Part shown: in pieces, positions 12,156 to 25,523 of the stretch | Layout of the letters: each line of letters starts with the position of its first letter | Position numbering within the stretch: position 1 is the stretch's first letter | Assembly: GCA_905182995.1 (NCBI GenBank) | Contig: CAJJDP010000123.1 | Coordinates: 1-64,000, forward strand | DNA: 64,000 nucleotides | Direction of reading: 5' to 3' | Source of the DNA: Paramecium octaurelia | Taxonomy: Eukaryota; Ciliophora; Oligohymenophorea; Peniculida; Parameciidae | Notes under the pieces: generated by a model | Seen by the model: the letters and a program-made list of their open reading frames with translations, nothing else | What the model was told of the DNA's origin: nothing | Database searches by the model: none | Position numbers and translations under genes: made by a program

Positions 12156-14435
12156 ATGAATGTTCATAAAAAAATACTAGAAAAGAGTGGAAGATTGGTC
12201 TCATAATAAGCTCAATAATAATAATAATAACATGCAAAGGAAGAAGAATATATTCAAAATAAATAAAATAGTGCTTAGTTATATTTTAATGCCTGTTACA
12301 ATAATATTAGAAGTACATCGAATGTATTCCCACATTCAAAATAAACCTTTATAGATTCAAAAATTCCATTTGCTATTATGATATAACCGTATGGATAATC
12401 AGTACAAGATGGATTCGTGTCAGTCAATAATGGAGGCTACCCTATTATAAGATGTGCAAATTGTAGAGCATATTTGAATCCATTTATGAAATTCATAGAT
12501 GACTTTGAATATTTAAGATGCAACCTATGTAATTTGATTACTTAAATTGGATTCAACACTATAACAAAAGAGAATTCAAATGAAAGAACTGAACTAACAT
12601 TAGGATCTTATGATATCAAGGCTGGATAAGAGTATTAGGCAAGACCACCCATGGCTCCTGCATATTTTTTTATGATTGATGTTTCAACAAAGAGTGAAGC
12701 GCTTTTAGGAATTATAGGATAGGTGATGAATGAATTGATAATAAGCGAGTAATTTAATGAAAGAACATTATTCGGATTTTTGACATTTGATTCTTCTATT
12801 CATTTGTACAATTTCAACTCAAAACTAAAATAAGTCTAGATGTATGTTTTAACAGATGACAATGAGCTGCCTATGCCCGGAGAATATCTATTTAATTTAC
12901 AAGACTCTAAAGACATAATTGTTGGATTCTTGAATTCTTTAGGTCAACTGTTTCCAAAACCTCTGTAGAAGAGTACATAATTCATTGAAGCATTGAAGAT
13001 ATCATAAAAATTGATAAAAGAGAACGGAGCCAAATTAATTATTTTAACATCTTCGCCAATTAAAGAATTAAATATTGTGGAGAATGGAAAGCAGCAATTA
13101 TATTTACATAAAAGTAAATCAGTATTGACACAAATTACTGAAAGTATGTATTTTCAATTTATATGTCCATCAATATTTGTAGTTCCAAATAATTACATGA
13201 ACATTTACACTATCAATCAATTAGCAACCTTTCTAAATGGAGATATGTTTTATTACGATGATTCAACTGTCTATAGTAAGAAATTGTTATTAAAGTTTCA
13301 GCAACTAAGTTTAGGAATGACTTAAAAGAAGTGTTGAGCAGAGATTATGCCTGGGAATCAGTATTTAGAATTAGAACTTCAGTTGGATGGAAGATTAAAC
13401 ATGTGTATGGCAATTACGTTGTGAAAACTTCAGATCTTTTGAATATTAATAATTGCGATGAGTAAATATTAATGATCATTATTGATAGCTAAAAAGTGTT
13501 GGTTTATGAATTAGAATTAACTGAACTCAATCTGCCTTATGATCATCTCTATATCTAAACTGCCTTATTGTATACGTCCTCAAAAAGCGAAAGAAGAATT
13601 AGAGTTCATAATTATTGTATTCCTCTGAGTAATTCCATCAAAACTATATACTCACATATAGATCAATGCACATTGGCAATGACCATCTTTAAAATGGCAT
13701 TGTTTCAAATTAATTCAGCTAAGAATTTGATTCCTGTTAAAGAATTCATAATCTCAACTATTAGATCGATCTATTATAATTGTAAATTATACAACATCAG
13801 TTTGGATTAAATGCATGCGTACTCTTTAGGTATCATGAAATCTATTATGCTTAATTACTCTTATGATTAATAAAGTATCATGACAGATTATGTCAACTAC
13901 TTTAGAATTGTATTTCAGTATATTCACTTCGATGAATTAGTTACTTATTTAGTACCTCAATTGTATAATGTGACTAATTTACAAGAACATTAATGTGTTT
14001 ATGATGATGAGGGTCAGTTCGTATACCCAGAATAATTGTCTTTAGTATTGTCTGAGTTATCAAGTGGAGGTCTTTATCTGATGGATTGTGGACACTGTTT
14101 AATATTTTATATATGCAAGTATTTAAATGTGTAATTAGAGAATACATGATCCCACTTATTTAGTTACTCTATTTGATGAGGAATACCACACTAAACAACT
14201 AAATGAGGATAACCTTTAATCGAGCGATCGAATCTATACTCTGATCTCCCAATTAAGATAGTATAATTACATTTATAAATTAAGCAATAAGTTTACAAAG
14301 TATGCTCCATTGTACATTGTCAAATAAGGTTGTAAGAGTATCTGGGAAGATGTATTTCTGCAAAATCTAATTTATGATGATTTCAATCCTTAGTATAGAA
14401 TGGATTACAATAGATTTGTATCATATATTGGTTGA
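12156..14435 (+). CDS. SEC24: SEC24-like COPII coat subunit
   Basis: Cargo-binding subunit of the COPII coat that buds vesicles from the endoplasmic reticulum, 745 residues. After a short glutamine-rich N-terminus comes the four-cysteine zinc finger (CANC ... CNLC, about residues 98-128). The trunk fold follows (RPPMAPAYFFMIDVS), then the beta-sandwich/helical region and a C-terminal gelsolin-like part containing GLYLMDCGHC. Introns of 20 bases at 13295-13314 and 22 bases at 14119-14140 are needed to keep frame. The second ends TAGAG. Length is near the lower end of the SEC24 family because the disordered N-terminus is short. The stop lies only about 70 bases before the next start (IFT88, same strand). 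Confidence 0.92.
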
Positions 14436-14506
14436 TCATAAAATTGTGTATATATTTAATATATATACAGGATAGTATACAATTATAAAAATTTAAATAA
14501 TAAAAA

Positions 14507-16845
14507 ATGAATTCATCCTAGTATGGAGCATTTGGTATGAGTGGTAACAACTTTAATTAAGGAAAACCACCTGTTAATAATTACAATTTCGAAAATGTTA
14601 GAGTAATTAATCACTTTTATGAAATTAGGCTTAATAACCTGCACCTGGTGGACCGTAACCTTCTAGAGGAAAACCTCTTGGAACAGCAGCTAGATAACCT
14701 CAAGCAGAAGCTAGGCCTATGACATCTAATAGAGGAGCGAATTTTGGGTAGAAGAAGGACCCATTCAATTCCACCCAAAATCAATTAAATTTGAATAAGC
14801 CAAAACTTGAAACTAATCCTGAAGAATAATTTAAATCAATTGAAAAAGAAATTAATAACCTCATAGAATAAAGTGCCATGGCTAAATTGAGGGGAAACTT
14901 ATCCGAATGTTTAGAAAAAGCAAAAGAAGCATTCAATAAGGAAAAAAAGTTAAGACAGTCCAAAGAAGCATAAAATTTAGCTGAATCGATTTCTATTGAT
15001 CTCAGCTATTGTGCAGCCTTAACCTAAGCATGTGCTTTACATGCAAATGGATTACATTAAGATGCTCTAACCAAATATCAAGAAATTATCAAATGTAAAT
15101 AATACCCTCAAGCAGGAAGATTAAGAGTTAATATGGGCAACATCTATTTTGAATAAAAGAAGTATCCTACAGCAATCAAGATGTATAAAATGGCATTAGA
15201 CTTAATTCCTGCTACTTCCAAAGAGATGAGATTCAAAATATAAAAAAACATAGGCCATGCTTAAGTAAGAATGGGCAAAGAGAAAATTAAGGAGGCTATC
15301 TCAACATATGTATAAATCCTTAAGAGTTCTCCTGACTTCCCAACAGGCTTTAATCTGATGATTTGTTTATATTTTAGCGGAAATAAGAATATGATGAAAG
15401 ATTATTTCGTGACATTACTAACAATTGAAATACCAGGTGAGAATGAAGAAGAGAATAATGAAAATAAGGGTACCACTATTACAGATAAATTAAGGGAAGA
15501 TACTAAGGAAAGAAGGAGAGAAGCCATTTATTATATAGTCACATCAGCAAAATTAATTGCTCCATTGATAGAAAATGATATCATTATTGGATACGAATGG
15601 ATTTTAGAATAGTTAAAGAATTCAACATTCCCAGAAGCCGAAACTGAAATTGAAATTTGTAAAGCTATGGCATTTTTGAAAAAGAAGAATATCGAAAAAT
15701 CAATTGAAACTCTGAAAGGATTCGAAAAGAAGGATAAATAGATTATGGCAAGAATAGCAACCAACATATCATTTTTGTATTTCTTAGAAAATGATTACAA
15801 ACAAGCTGAGAAATATGCTGAAATTGCAATTACATATGATAGATACAATGCCAAAGCTTTAGTCAATAGAGGTAATTGTTTGTATGTTAAAAACGAATTC
15901 TTAAGAGCAAAGGAATAGTACTTAGAAGCAATTGGTGTTGAGGCTGATTGTATTGAAGCACTCTACAATTTAGCATATGTCAATAGAAAATTGAATATGT
16001 TTGTGGAATCACTATAAGCATTAGATAAACTATAAACTATTGTTTGTATTCCTGAAGTTCTGTATCAGATGGCTACATTATATGAAATGACAGGCAATTC
16101 GAAATAAGCCATGAAATGGTATTTGGAAGTAATGAACAAAGTACCAAACGACCCCAATATCTTGGCTAGACTGGGATCGTTATTTGCAAGAGTATGAATG
16201 TCAATTAATAATTTAATAGGAAGATGACGAACCTTAAGCATTGCATTATTTCTAAGAATCATATCGAATCTTACCCACTAACATAGAAACTATCTCATGG
16301 CTGGGAGTTTATTATGTGAAATAGGAAATGTATGAAAAGGCTAGTTTATATTTTGAGAGAGCTGCATAGGTTTAATCAAGAGATGTAAAATGGAAATTGA
16401 TGGTTGCAAGTTGTTATCGAAGAATGGGACATTTCTAAAAAGCTTTGGGAAATTACTAAAAGATTTATTCAGATTACCCTGATAATATTGAATGTATTTA
16501 TTTGTATTCATCTATAGGTCTCAGATTTTTAGTTTAGTTATGTAGAGAAATGGGATTACCATATGAAGAATATGCTGGATAATTGAGAAAGTTAGAGAGG
16601 GAAATGGAAATGATGGATGGATATCAAGGTCAAGATATCAATTTAATCAATAATGATGATGAATAAGTTAGGTTGCCTTAAGGAGATGACAATCCTGTTA
16701 GTTTCACTAATAATACTAGGTATTTATTAATTCATATTATTATTATAGACGTGGGAATAAACAACCACCTCCTAAAACGAATGTTAGACAAAATATTGAT
16801 GATGAGTAATTCTAGGATGGGGTAGAAGATAATTTTTTACCTTGA
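14507..16845 (+). CDS. IFT88: Intraflagellar transport protein IFT88
   Basis: TPR subunit of the IFT-B complex, needed to build and maintain cilia, 744 residues. The central region reads RVNMGNIYFEQKKYPTAIKMY, close to the IFT88/Tg737 TPR core, followed by AGFNL-like and NRGNCLYVKNEF repeats through about residue 650. The N-terminus is low complexity (glycine, proline, glutamine) and the C-terminus ends in an acidic tail, as in other IFT88 proteins. Four introns are inferred: 26 bases after VENVR near 14609, 28 near 16192, 21 near 16507 and 29 near 16720. They sum to 104 bases and leave an exact reading frame. The 21-base intron is the least certain because its retention also stays open. Confidence 0.93.
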
Positions 16846-16873
16846 ATTGATATAAAATATAAATATATAAATT

Positions 16874-19800
16874 ATGAACATTTCATAATAATATGAGGAA
16901 TAATAAAATTCAGAGAGAATTGATACTCAATTTCGAAAATAGAGTCAGAATTTGTTCAGAAGACAATTTTCTCAATATTAATTCAATAATACATGGAAAC
17001 TTAATGGATTCAACATCATTTTAATCGTTCTAAAATTTATATAAGCGATAACGAAATAAACATTTACTACTTCCTTTAAGTTGCTCAATCGTCAATTTTT
17101 CAAATTACTTAAAGATAACTCTTCAGATTACAACTATTATCTACATAGAGGCTATTTTACACAAGCTAAAGCTCAATCTTTTATGATTAAATTTGATCAA
17201 AGGGTGAACTTCTTACAATGTAATAACCTTTGTTATTATAGATTACAGAAGAAATTACATAAAGAGAATCATGCAGTTTATATTATTGGAACCTGATGAC
17301 ACAATAATTATAATTTGGAATATTTATTTATTGTGTATTGTTACAATCAACGTGTTTTATGTTTCATTGCGATTATCTTTTGTGGAAATTGTCGAAATGG
17401 ATTGGGTACTGAAAGATTTCATATTTGAATAACTACCAAGTTATTCATTCTTACTAGAAATTATAATTAAGTTTAATACCTGTATTTATAGTAAAGGAGT
17501 GCTAATTAAAAATAGGAAGAGATTAATAAAGCGATATCTAAAGAGAGAATTTCTAATCGATATGGTCTTAATCATACCATTCTTTATTGGAAGACAATTT
17601 GATTTTATATACTTAGATCTTGTTATTATCTTGAAAGTGTTCCAGATATCCAAATTAACTAATTCTTTATTCAATCGTTTGGAATTGACATAACAACAAA
17701 CTACTGTTTTTGAATTAGTTAAACTCATGTAATAATACATAAATAATAGAGTTTTTTTATACTATTATGTGCTCATTTCTCAGCTTGTATTTGGCATAAA
17801 CTAGGAGTTTGGGGAGATTGGGGAGATAAGAACACGCTAACTTGGTTGATAAAAGAATAATTATACAATTCAATGTGGATTGATAGATATGTAGTTTCAT
17901 TTTATTGGAGTATTGTTACAATGACAACTATTGGTTATGGTGATATCACTCCTGTAAATTTAACCGAAAGATTATTTTGTATAGGAATGACATTGATATC
18001 TACAGCAACCTTTGCATATTCAGTCAATAGTATTGGATAAATATTTTAGGATATGTCTAAATAATCTGTTTAATTTAAAACAAATATGAATAGTCTAAAT
18101 AAATACTTAAAAAATTAAAAAGTATCAACTACATTGCAAATCAAGTTTAGAAGATATTTTGAATATTTTTGGAGCAAACCTTCTTAAGAAGTAATTCAAT
18201 TTTAGGATTAAATTCCTTAATATTTAAAGGATCAAATGATTGTAGATATAAATATAAAATTACTAAAATAATTGGATTTATTTAAGTAATTTACAAATTC
18301 ATTATTAAATACACTTTGTTTATAATTCAAAGAATTGTAATTGTAGCCAGACGAATATTTATTTAAATCAAACTAGAGAGCCGATAATTTATATATATTA
18401 GTAAGCGGATCAATTGATTTGCATGTAATCATCAATAAAAAAAAAAGAATACTTGAAAAAATTAAGACTCAATGCTTGGTTGGTTAACTAAATTTTCTTC
18501 TCAATACCGAATATAATTATGAAGCTATTGCTACAAAAAACACAAAATTATTGGCAATCGATCGATAAACTTTGATTGAACACATCAAATAGAGTGATAT
18601 TGACTATGTAATAATATTATTTGAATCTCTTAGGAAATCTTTAAGCACTTTGAGGAAGATATTAGGTTACAAAAATAATTTGGAAGAATCTCGATAAAAT
18701 GCTCTATTTGTCGTAAAGCAAATCATTTTGTACTTGATTGTCCTCTCCTTATAGGGGGTATAAACAGAACAAAAGTATTGTATCAATTGAGACACAACGT
18801 ACCTCAAGATAGAATATTGAAATTAAGGAATAATGATGATAGAAGAATATCAACAAAAAAGCATCATTTTCTTGTTATGGAAAGTGTAATATAATATATA
18901 ATGAAGAACGATGAAATTTGTAATTTAGAGGGAATTAAAGAATGTAAATATATATATAAATTCAATCTAGAATTACAAGCAGCCATCAAATAACAATAAT
19001 AATATGAAGAGAAGATCTCATATAATTTATCTAACTAATTCACAAAGCCCACATCTCAATTACCAAATGTTCCAACTTCAATCAACTGTATATCTCATTA
19101 ATCTCTTCGTAATACTCAATAAATCTAAAACTAAAGTTCTTTAAAGGATAATTCTATTAATTAAGTTCAAGATGTGCCTATAGAAAAAAATAATCAATTT
19201 GGAACTTTAAGTAAATCTTAAGATATTCGATTGTTAACAGACTTGAATAACTTAAAAATATAACCTATTTTGGAAGAACCATAAACTAAAGAAGAAAGAT
19301 CTGATGAGAATAAGTTTTCCATTAACCTTAGCGAATAATTGCCATAATTGGAAGTTTAATAAACTTCTATTGTCCCTTCAATTAACACTGAATCAAAGAA
19401 ACCATAATTAAGAATGATGAAAAAAAAACATTCCATTAGATAGAAATTCGAGAGAAAACAAACAGAACAATATGAGAATAAAACAAACAGATAAAAATAA
19501 TTTAAAAGATTGTTTACTGAAAGACAAGATAGTTAAGAGGGATTGCCTCAGTTATCTGGATTTAATAATTAATTAATTGTATCCCAACAATAAAATATGA
19601 ACAAATTATAATAACCGACTATTATGAGAAAACAAAGCATTTAGGATTACATCATTTAAAATGAAAAAGGATAAGAATATTTAAAACATAAGTAAAATAA
19701 ATAAGAAGATTCACCCTTTGAATTGGAATATTCTAATAGTCAACGCTCTATTAAAAATAGCAATGTTAGACCTAACATTGAAATTTATTAAGTGAATGAT

Positions 19801-20489
19801 GATAGTGATCAATCTTTTGATAAAGATTAGAAATAAACAACTAACAAGATATATACTAAAGTCAATAATGATGAGGACAATTCTGAGGATGAAAAGGATT
19901 TAACCAATTAGTTTTTAGAAGAACAAATATTGAAAAATAGATAAAGATTTACTGATAAATAGATTGCATTTCAAGAACCTCAGCAGAATTAACTTTGGCA
20001 TTTCCCCTAATAGGAATTTAAACCATTGGAACAAAGTATGATGATCCAATATGAGAAAATTAAATAGAAAGAAGAACTGCTACATTAATAGAAGGAGAGG
20101 CAATTAACAGTAATCAATAATAAGGAAAGCAAAGAAAGTAAAGAAAGCAAAGACATCAATAATCAAGCTAATATATAAAGAGGATTAACTATTAAAGTGA
20201 CCTCAGATGATTCTTCAGATGAGGATATCAATGGGTAAAAATTAATTAGAGGGTAATATCTAGAAATTTTTAAAGATTTTGAAGTAGTTAAAGAATTCAA
20301 AAGTTATTATCCACATCATAATATATCTCAAATTATATTTTTGGTATTAATCAATTATTATCTTAGTTATACAAAAATGATTTTAATTCATAGCATCATT
20401 TTTTGAGGAAGAGAAAAATCAAGAAATAAGATACAATAATGAATCTCCTAAAATAAACTTAGAATCTTATACGTAAAAGTCAATAATGA
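16874..20489 (+). CDS. Cyclic-nucleotide-binding voltage-type K+ channel 2
   Basis: Second six-helix K+ channel of the CNG/EAG superfamily, about 1,173 residues. Features in order: a hydrophilic N-terminus, the linker FILLEPDD that opens S1 in this ciliate family, the pore with TTIGYGD near residue 337, a degenerate cyclic-nucleotide-binding domain near 465-560 (LYILVSGSID), then a zinc knuckle CSICRKANHFVLDC near 585 and a 550-residue acidic/glutamine tail. Introns inferred: 22 bases near 17219, 23 at 17729-17751 (ends TAGAG), 26 near 18609 and 23 at 20344-20366. The last intron decides the C-terminus. If it is retained, translation ends at 20406 with an implausibly hydrophobic tail. Confidence 0.88.
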
Positions 20490-20836
20490 TTTATAATTCA
20501 TTCGTGAAATTCCATCCTTAATTTGTAGTAATATATTAGGTTTTATAAATATAAATTTTTGATTATGACTATTTTATAAACAGTTAACTCTTCATCATCA
20601 AGAATTTATTTAATATTTTTTTCATAGTATCAAACATTCTAAAGACAAATGTAAGAAAACATTTAGAAATATTAAATTATAATTTGAGAGAATTTATTCA
20701 TCAACAAACGATTTTTATATTTTAATAATGTTGTCTTTTTACATAATTCTCATAAAAAGCAGTTCCTATCAAAAACAGAACAATTAATTTTGTCGAAATT
20801 CATAATGTAGTGGATTTGAGGAATTTTAATAAATAA
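20490..20836. other. Intergenic, AT-rich
   Basis: Spacer between the second K+ channel and the GTPase gene. No coding motif was recognised. A short open run around 20590-20820 carries no recognisable family signature. Confidence 0.5.
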
Positions 20837-23068
20837 ATGATTAAATTAAGGGAATAGGAGTCAGATTTTTTATGTTCATAATAACATTAAAGACCCATAG
20901 TAGCAATCTCCCTAACCTAAAGTTCGTCTTCATAAAATAGATTCTTATGCGCTGATTGTATCAAAAATTTTGAAAAGAATATCACGACCATGGGATGGAG
21001 GACAGCGATTGAAAAAATTGAATCTGAATTAAAATAAAAACATAAAGTAATTGAAACACTTATCACTCCATTTCTTAAATTGCTTAAAGAATTTCAAAGT
21101 GATCTAGAATAATTTAGAATTGTCATTTCAAAATAAATAGATCAAGTGCTATCGATAGTCAACTCATGGTAGTAAGATTTGCATAACGAAAAATAAAAAT
21201 TGGTTGATTACAAGTTTCTTGAAGAGTTGGAATATATCGTACAAAAAGAAATTACATAAAAAAGTAGTCAATAATTCGAAGATAAAATTAGAATTCAAAT
21301 AAAGGAATTATAATCTAAGTGGATTGCTCAAGTAGAATCAAATTTATCCTCATTAACAAAATTTGATTAGTTGAACTCTTGTTAAGAGAAATTAAAATTG
21401 ATTGATAAATAAGGAAAGATTTAAATAATTAAGTTAAAGAAAGAATTGGAGTTGCCATTAATAAAATTGGATACAACTGAAAATGGAGTTTAATATTACT
21501 TGTATGATACAAATTAAAAAAGTATAAGCCACAATTATAAAACAGTAATTTTTATTGGGTAGAAGGACTAAGGAAAAACTACATTAATAGATGCATTTGT
21601 AAATTATTATTTTGATATTAAATTCGATGAAAATTTTAGATTAAGGGTTTCAAATAATGAGCCAACTTCAAAAGCTACATATTACATGATTCCTCCATAT
21701 GGCTCAAGAATATATGGATTTTGCTTGATTGATACTCCAGGTTTTTTCAATAAAAACGATTCAGAAATAATGAATTTAATAATTAACTTAATCCTCAATT
21801 GTTAAGATCAATTGACATTAGTATTTTGTTTAAAAGCAGAATCTAGAAATGCTTAAGAATCAGTCTAAACTTTATAAGAAATTCTTGCAGTGACAGGATA
21901 ACATCAAGAAATCAAATTAGTTATTGCTCGTACTTTCTTTTCAAACGAAAATATCAATACTATTAATAATGAAGAAGATTTATTTCTTAATGAATTGGAA
22001 GAGTCTTACAATTTTGATATTAATGCAAATAATGTATTAAGAAAGAATTAAAGCAATAAAATAATGTTTAACAAAAGTATGGAAAAATTAAAATAGATTG
22101 AATTTTAGGAGTAAAATCTATCTCTTTCTGTTAAAATGTAGCTTGTGTCAAATAAGGTATCTAATAACACAAACTATTCGCATATATTTTATTAAAGTTA
22201 CAAATAACTAAAATAGTTATTCCTACAAAATGTTCAGATCTATAATAAAAATAAACAATAATAATATCTGAATAATATGATAACACTGTTTTATCTAAAG
22301 AGGGTTGAAAAGCAAGTTAATACCTTTTAGTTTAATTGTGATTATCATTTATTAACATGTTTATCTGGTTTCCGAAATCAAATAAATGCAGAGGATTGTT
22401 GGGCTATCCTAAATAATTAATGCATTTGTGGATGCACAAAAGAACGAATTTCCCTCAATAATCAACAAATATCATATGAGGAAGAAAGCACAATCACTTA
22501 TAATGATGAAGTTTATTAAGAAAATAAGCTCATCAATAAATTGGCTTTAAGAAGGATATTTTATTTCCTTTTCAAACTTTTTATATATAAATCATAAAAT
22601 CAGCAAGTCAAATAAAGTTAATTTTTCGAGATACTCAAGAAAGAGGAACAATTCAAAGATAATATTGATTTAGAATTATGTTAATAGGTATGCTTAGGAT
22701 AGGAAAGCATGTAATAAAATGTCCAGTAAAATTAATAACAATACAAGATTCAAAACAATAATCAATATTTGTAATAGCATTTAGCTCTAAATACTTATGC
22801 TATACAAAATTTACCATAAACGTAAGTTTTCAATAATGAACAATATACACCATAACGAATTCAATAAAACAATTAATAAAATTTTTTTTTCAATAACTAG
22901 CAATAGGCTCAGATGCCTCAAAACGCACACTAATTAATTGATAAATAAGGAAAGTTTTAATAGTATCCAATTATCAACAGACCTAATCCCTCACCTGGAT
23001 AAAATATATTAACTTTCTATCCAACACCAAATAATTAAGGGCCTGCCCAAAATGCTATGAGATTTTGA
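20837..23068 (+). CDS. Zinc-finger plus AIG1/IAN-type GTPase
   Basis: A single-exon protein of 743 residues. An N-terminal B-box-like zinc motif (C-x3-H near residue 14, LCADC near residue 45) is followed by a helical, probably coiled-coil region to about 220. A GTPase domain follows, with a P-loop GQKDQGKTT near residue 240 and DTPGFF near 300. The domain resembles the AIG1/IAN/septin-like TRAFAC GTPases. I could not find a clear TKxD base-recognition motif (the expected place reads VIARTFF). The last 150 residues are glutamine/asparagine-rich. The start is chosen at 20837 because the zinc motif lies upstream of the ATG at 20990 in the same open frame. Likely cytosolic. No partner is suggested by the neighbours. 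Confidence 0.82.
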
Positions 23069-25523
23069 AGTTTAATTAAAAATAATATTAAAAATATAAT
23101 GCTTTTTATCCTTGACCTTTCGATAATCATTTTAGAATAAATAAATCAATATAGAATTAATTTCTAACATTTTCTTTGTATATTTGATCTTATTCATATT
23201 TTAGAGCGAAAATATGAGGCTTTCTAAACTCCAATATTGTGTATTTTTGAATATAAATGAAAAGAAATTAGATCAATTGATAATAATAACTTCCAAAATT
23301 TTCTTGTAATTTTATTGATATTTTTATTATTAAATTATGTCTTTTTTATTATTAAATTATGTAGTAGTGATGAATTATTAAACTTGTTTTAACTATCAAA
23401 TTTTCTTCAAAATTTCAAATCTAATGTATATTGTCGATGGAAAATCAAATGCAATAAAAATCTTTTAAATTCGAATGTGGTTCCACTAAATAATACTAAT
23501 TTTCTTGCAAAATTAAAGAGATTCAACAGAGTAGAGCTGCAAAAATAATTACTGTTAATTTTTTCTAGGTCTTTATAAGCATATTAACTCGAATACTAAT
23601 TTGCTTATTTATAATCAAGAATTAAATTCTTCTATCTGAAAGATCATTAATTTATTGTATCTTACATATTAATTCTTTAATTAATAGACAATATGGTTTC
23701 CATTGAATATTTACTTTGAGGTAAGTTAATGAGTTTAGATATTTGATTAAAATAAGTTGTGAAACAAATTTGACTTTTCTCAAAACAATTATAATTTAAT
23801 TATTAAGTTATCAATAAATTCAACATAATACTGAAAAATCAAATTGGTTTATCTGAAGTTACCTTTTAATAGAATTTTTTTCAAGAATATAAAAACAACA
23901 ACGACATGGTCGATAATTCATTTGCGAATATCTACTCAGCAAAGGTTGTCAAGATATGAATTTATCTTGAAATAAGTAAACTTTTCTGATTTCCTTGCGT
24001 TAAAAATATTCTTTTGGTTCCTTTATTACTGTTGGATAATTAAATCTAGAGTATTAATGAAGGTTCAAAAGAGATTTTTTAAATTATGATCAGATGCTGA
24101 TAGGTAAAAGTATTAAATATATTTGAAAGGATGTTCATCTGTAATAAAAGAAAGAAGCTAATTTAAAATAATTAATAGAAATTATAAATACAAATAATTG
24201 TAGTTATACAAATTTGCGGGTTGTACATAAATTCATAAACAATGTTAGGGTTTTCAATATAATTATAATATTTCTAGAAATCATTGTGTTATGTAGAATA
24301 ATTGTGAATGATAAAATACATTTGGACCAGTTGCTAAAGAAAAATTGATTAACTTTAATTGTAGATAATTGATGGTTAATTCCATTTTTTCATTCGTAAT
24401 TTTAACAAAGAGCAATCGCAGTTTAAGAATAATTAATAGATTGAACTTTGTAAAGAATAATTGCAGATTTCAGAATTGAATCAATTTATTTCAAATTTTC
24501 ATTCTACCTAATATTTTATAAAACCAATAAGATTAGAATAACAATTAAAAGTATTATATATAGTATATCCTTCTTTATATTCTAATTATCAAATTTATTT
24601 CTGATTATTAATGGATAGTTTCATGGAAATTAAGAAACTCAAATCAAATGATTATTAATATAAACAGGCTGATTCTAATTTGAAATTATAGATTATATTT
24701 CGACAAATTGCATATTTAAAGTGAATTTTTACATTAAGCATAATGAGATTTGATAAAACCTGTGTATACCAAATATTAGTAGAGGTAATAAAGTTGATGT
24801 TAAGAATAATGAAAGAGTATTATAACTAAAATATTATAGACAAAGTTTCTCTTCAAGTTTATCAACAATAATTCAATATTTTCGATCTAATAAAAAAGAA
24901 AAGTATCTAAGAATAATTTTTTGATTGTAATCAAATGTTTAATAACAACAGGTTGAAACTACTTCATTCCAACGTTCATTGATTAATTTATATTCTTGTA
25001 AACTTATTTTTTGAAAATATAATGTGTTATCAAATAGATTATTGAAATACGCATATTATCAAATCATTTAAGAAAATATTATTGATAAACCTATCAACAA
25101 TATTCTTAATTATATCAGCTAATCTTTACAAAAATGATTAAATCAATTCATTTATCACTATTAATCTAAACTGTTATCACTGCCTTTATATTGATTTCAA
25201 TTTTAAATTCTGTTCCTTTGATATGATGCGATATCAGGCATAGATTTTGATAAATTAATTGATTATTTAAAATAATAGTTTAAAAGCTACATGTCTCTCT
25301 AACATAGGTATCCTACCCAATAATCTATTATTTTAAAGAGATAAAATTTTATTTTTATTTATTACTAAAATAGTTAAAATTTCGATTAACATCCATTCTT
25401 CAAATAATTGTTATTAGTTGGCCTTAAAGTATATGTAAAGTATGAGAAAAAATAACCAAGATCTTCATATTTTGTATATTAAAATTAAAATATGTATAAT
25501 TCTATTATAATTATATTTAATCA
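23069..25523. other. Long poorly coding region, possible relic
   Basis: Mostly AT-rich DNA. An open + strand run from an ATG at 23437 (MENQMQQKSFKFEC...) to about 23720 and scattered pieces from 24700 to 25130 look weakly protein-like, but no domain is recognisable and TGA codons interrupt them. It may be a decayed host gene. The upstream 60 bases of the kinase at 25524 lie at its right edge. Confidence 0.35.
23321..23362. repeat. Short tandem repeat, two copies
   Basis: The 20-base unit TTTTTATTATTAAATTATGT occurs at 23321-23340 and again at 23343-23362, separated by two bases (period 22). Both copies are identical. It lies in the non-coding stretch and is probably a simple slippage duplication. 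Confidence 0.85.

Noticed and set aside
12220-12250. TAA trinucleotide run as a microsatellite
   Set aside because: In ciliate code it is a glutamine run in the SEC24 N-terminus, in frame with the zinc finger; not a separate repeat element.
16874-20406. K+ channel 2 ending at 20406
   Set aside because: That end needs retention of a good 23-base intron and yields a hydrophobic AT-random tail; the spliced end at 20489 is more protein-like.
20990-23068. Later start for the GTPase gene at 20990
   Set aside because: The frame is open upstream and contains the zinc-binding cysteines; the ATG at 20837 includes them.
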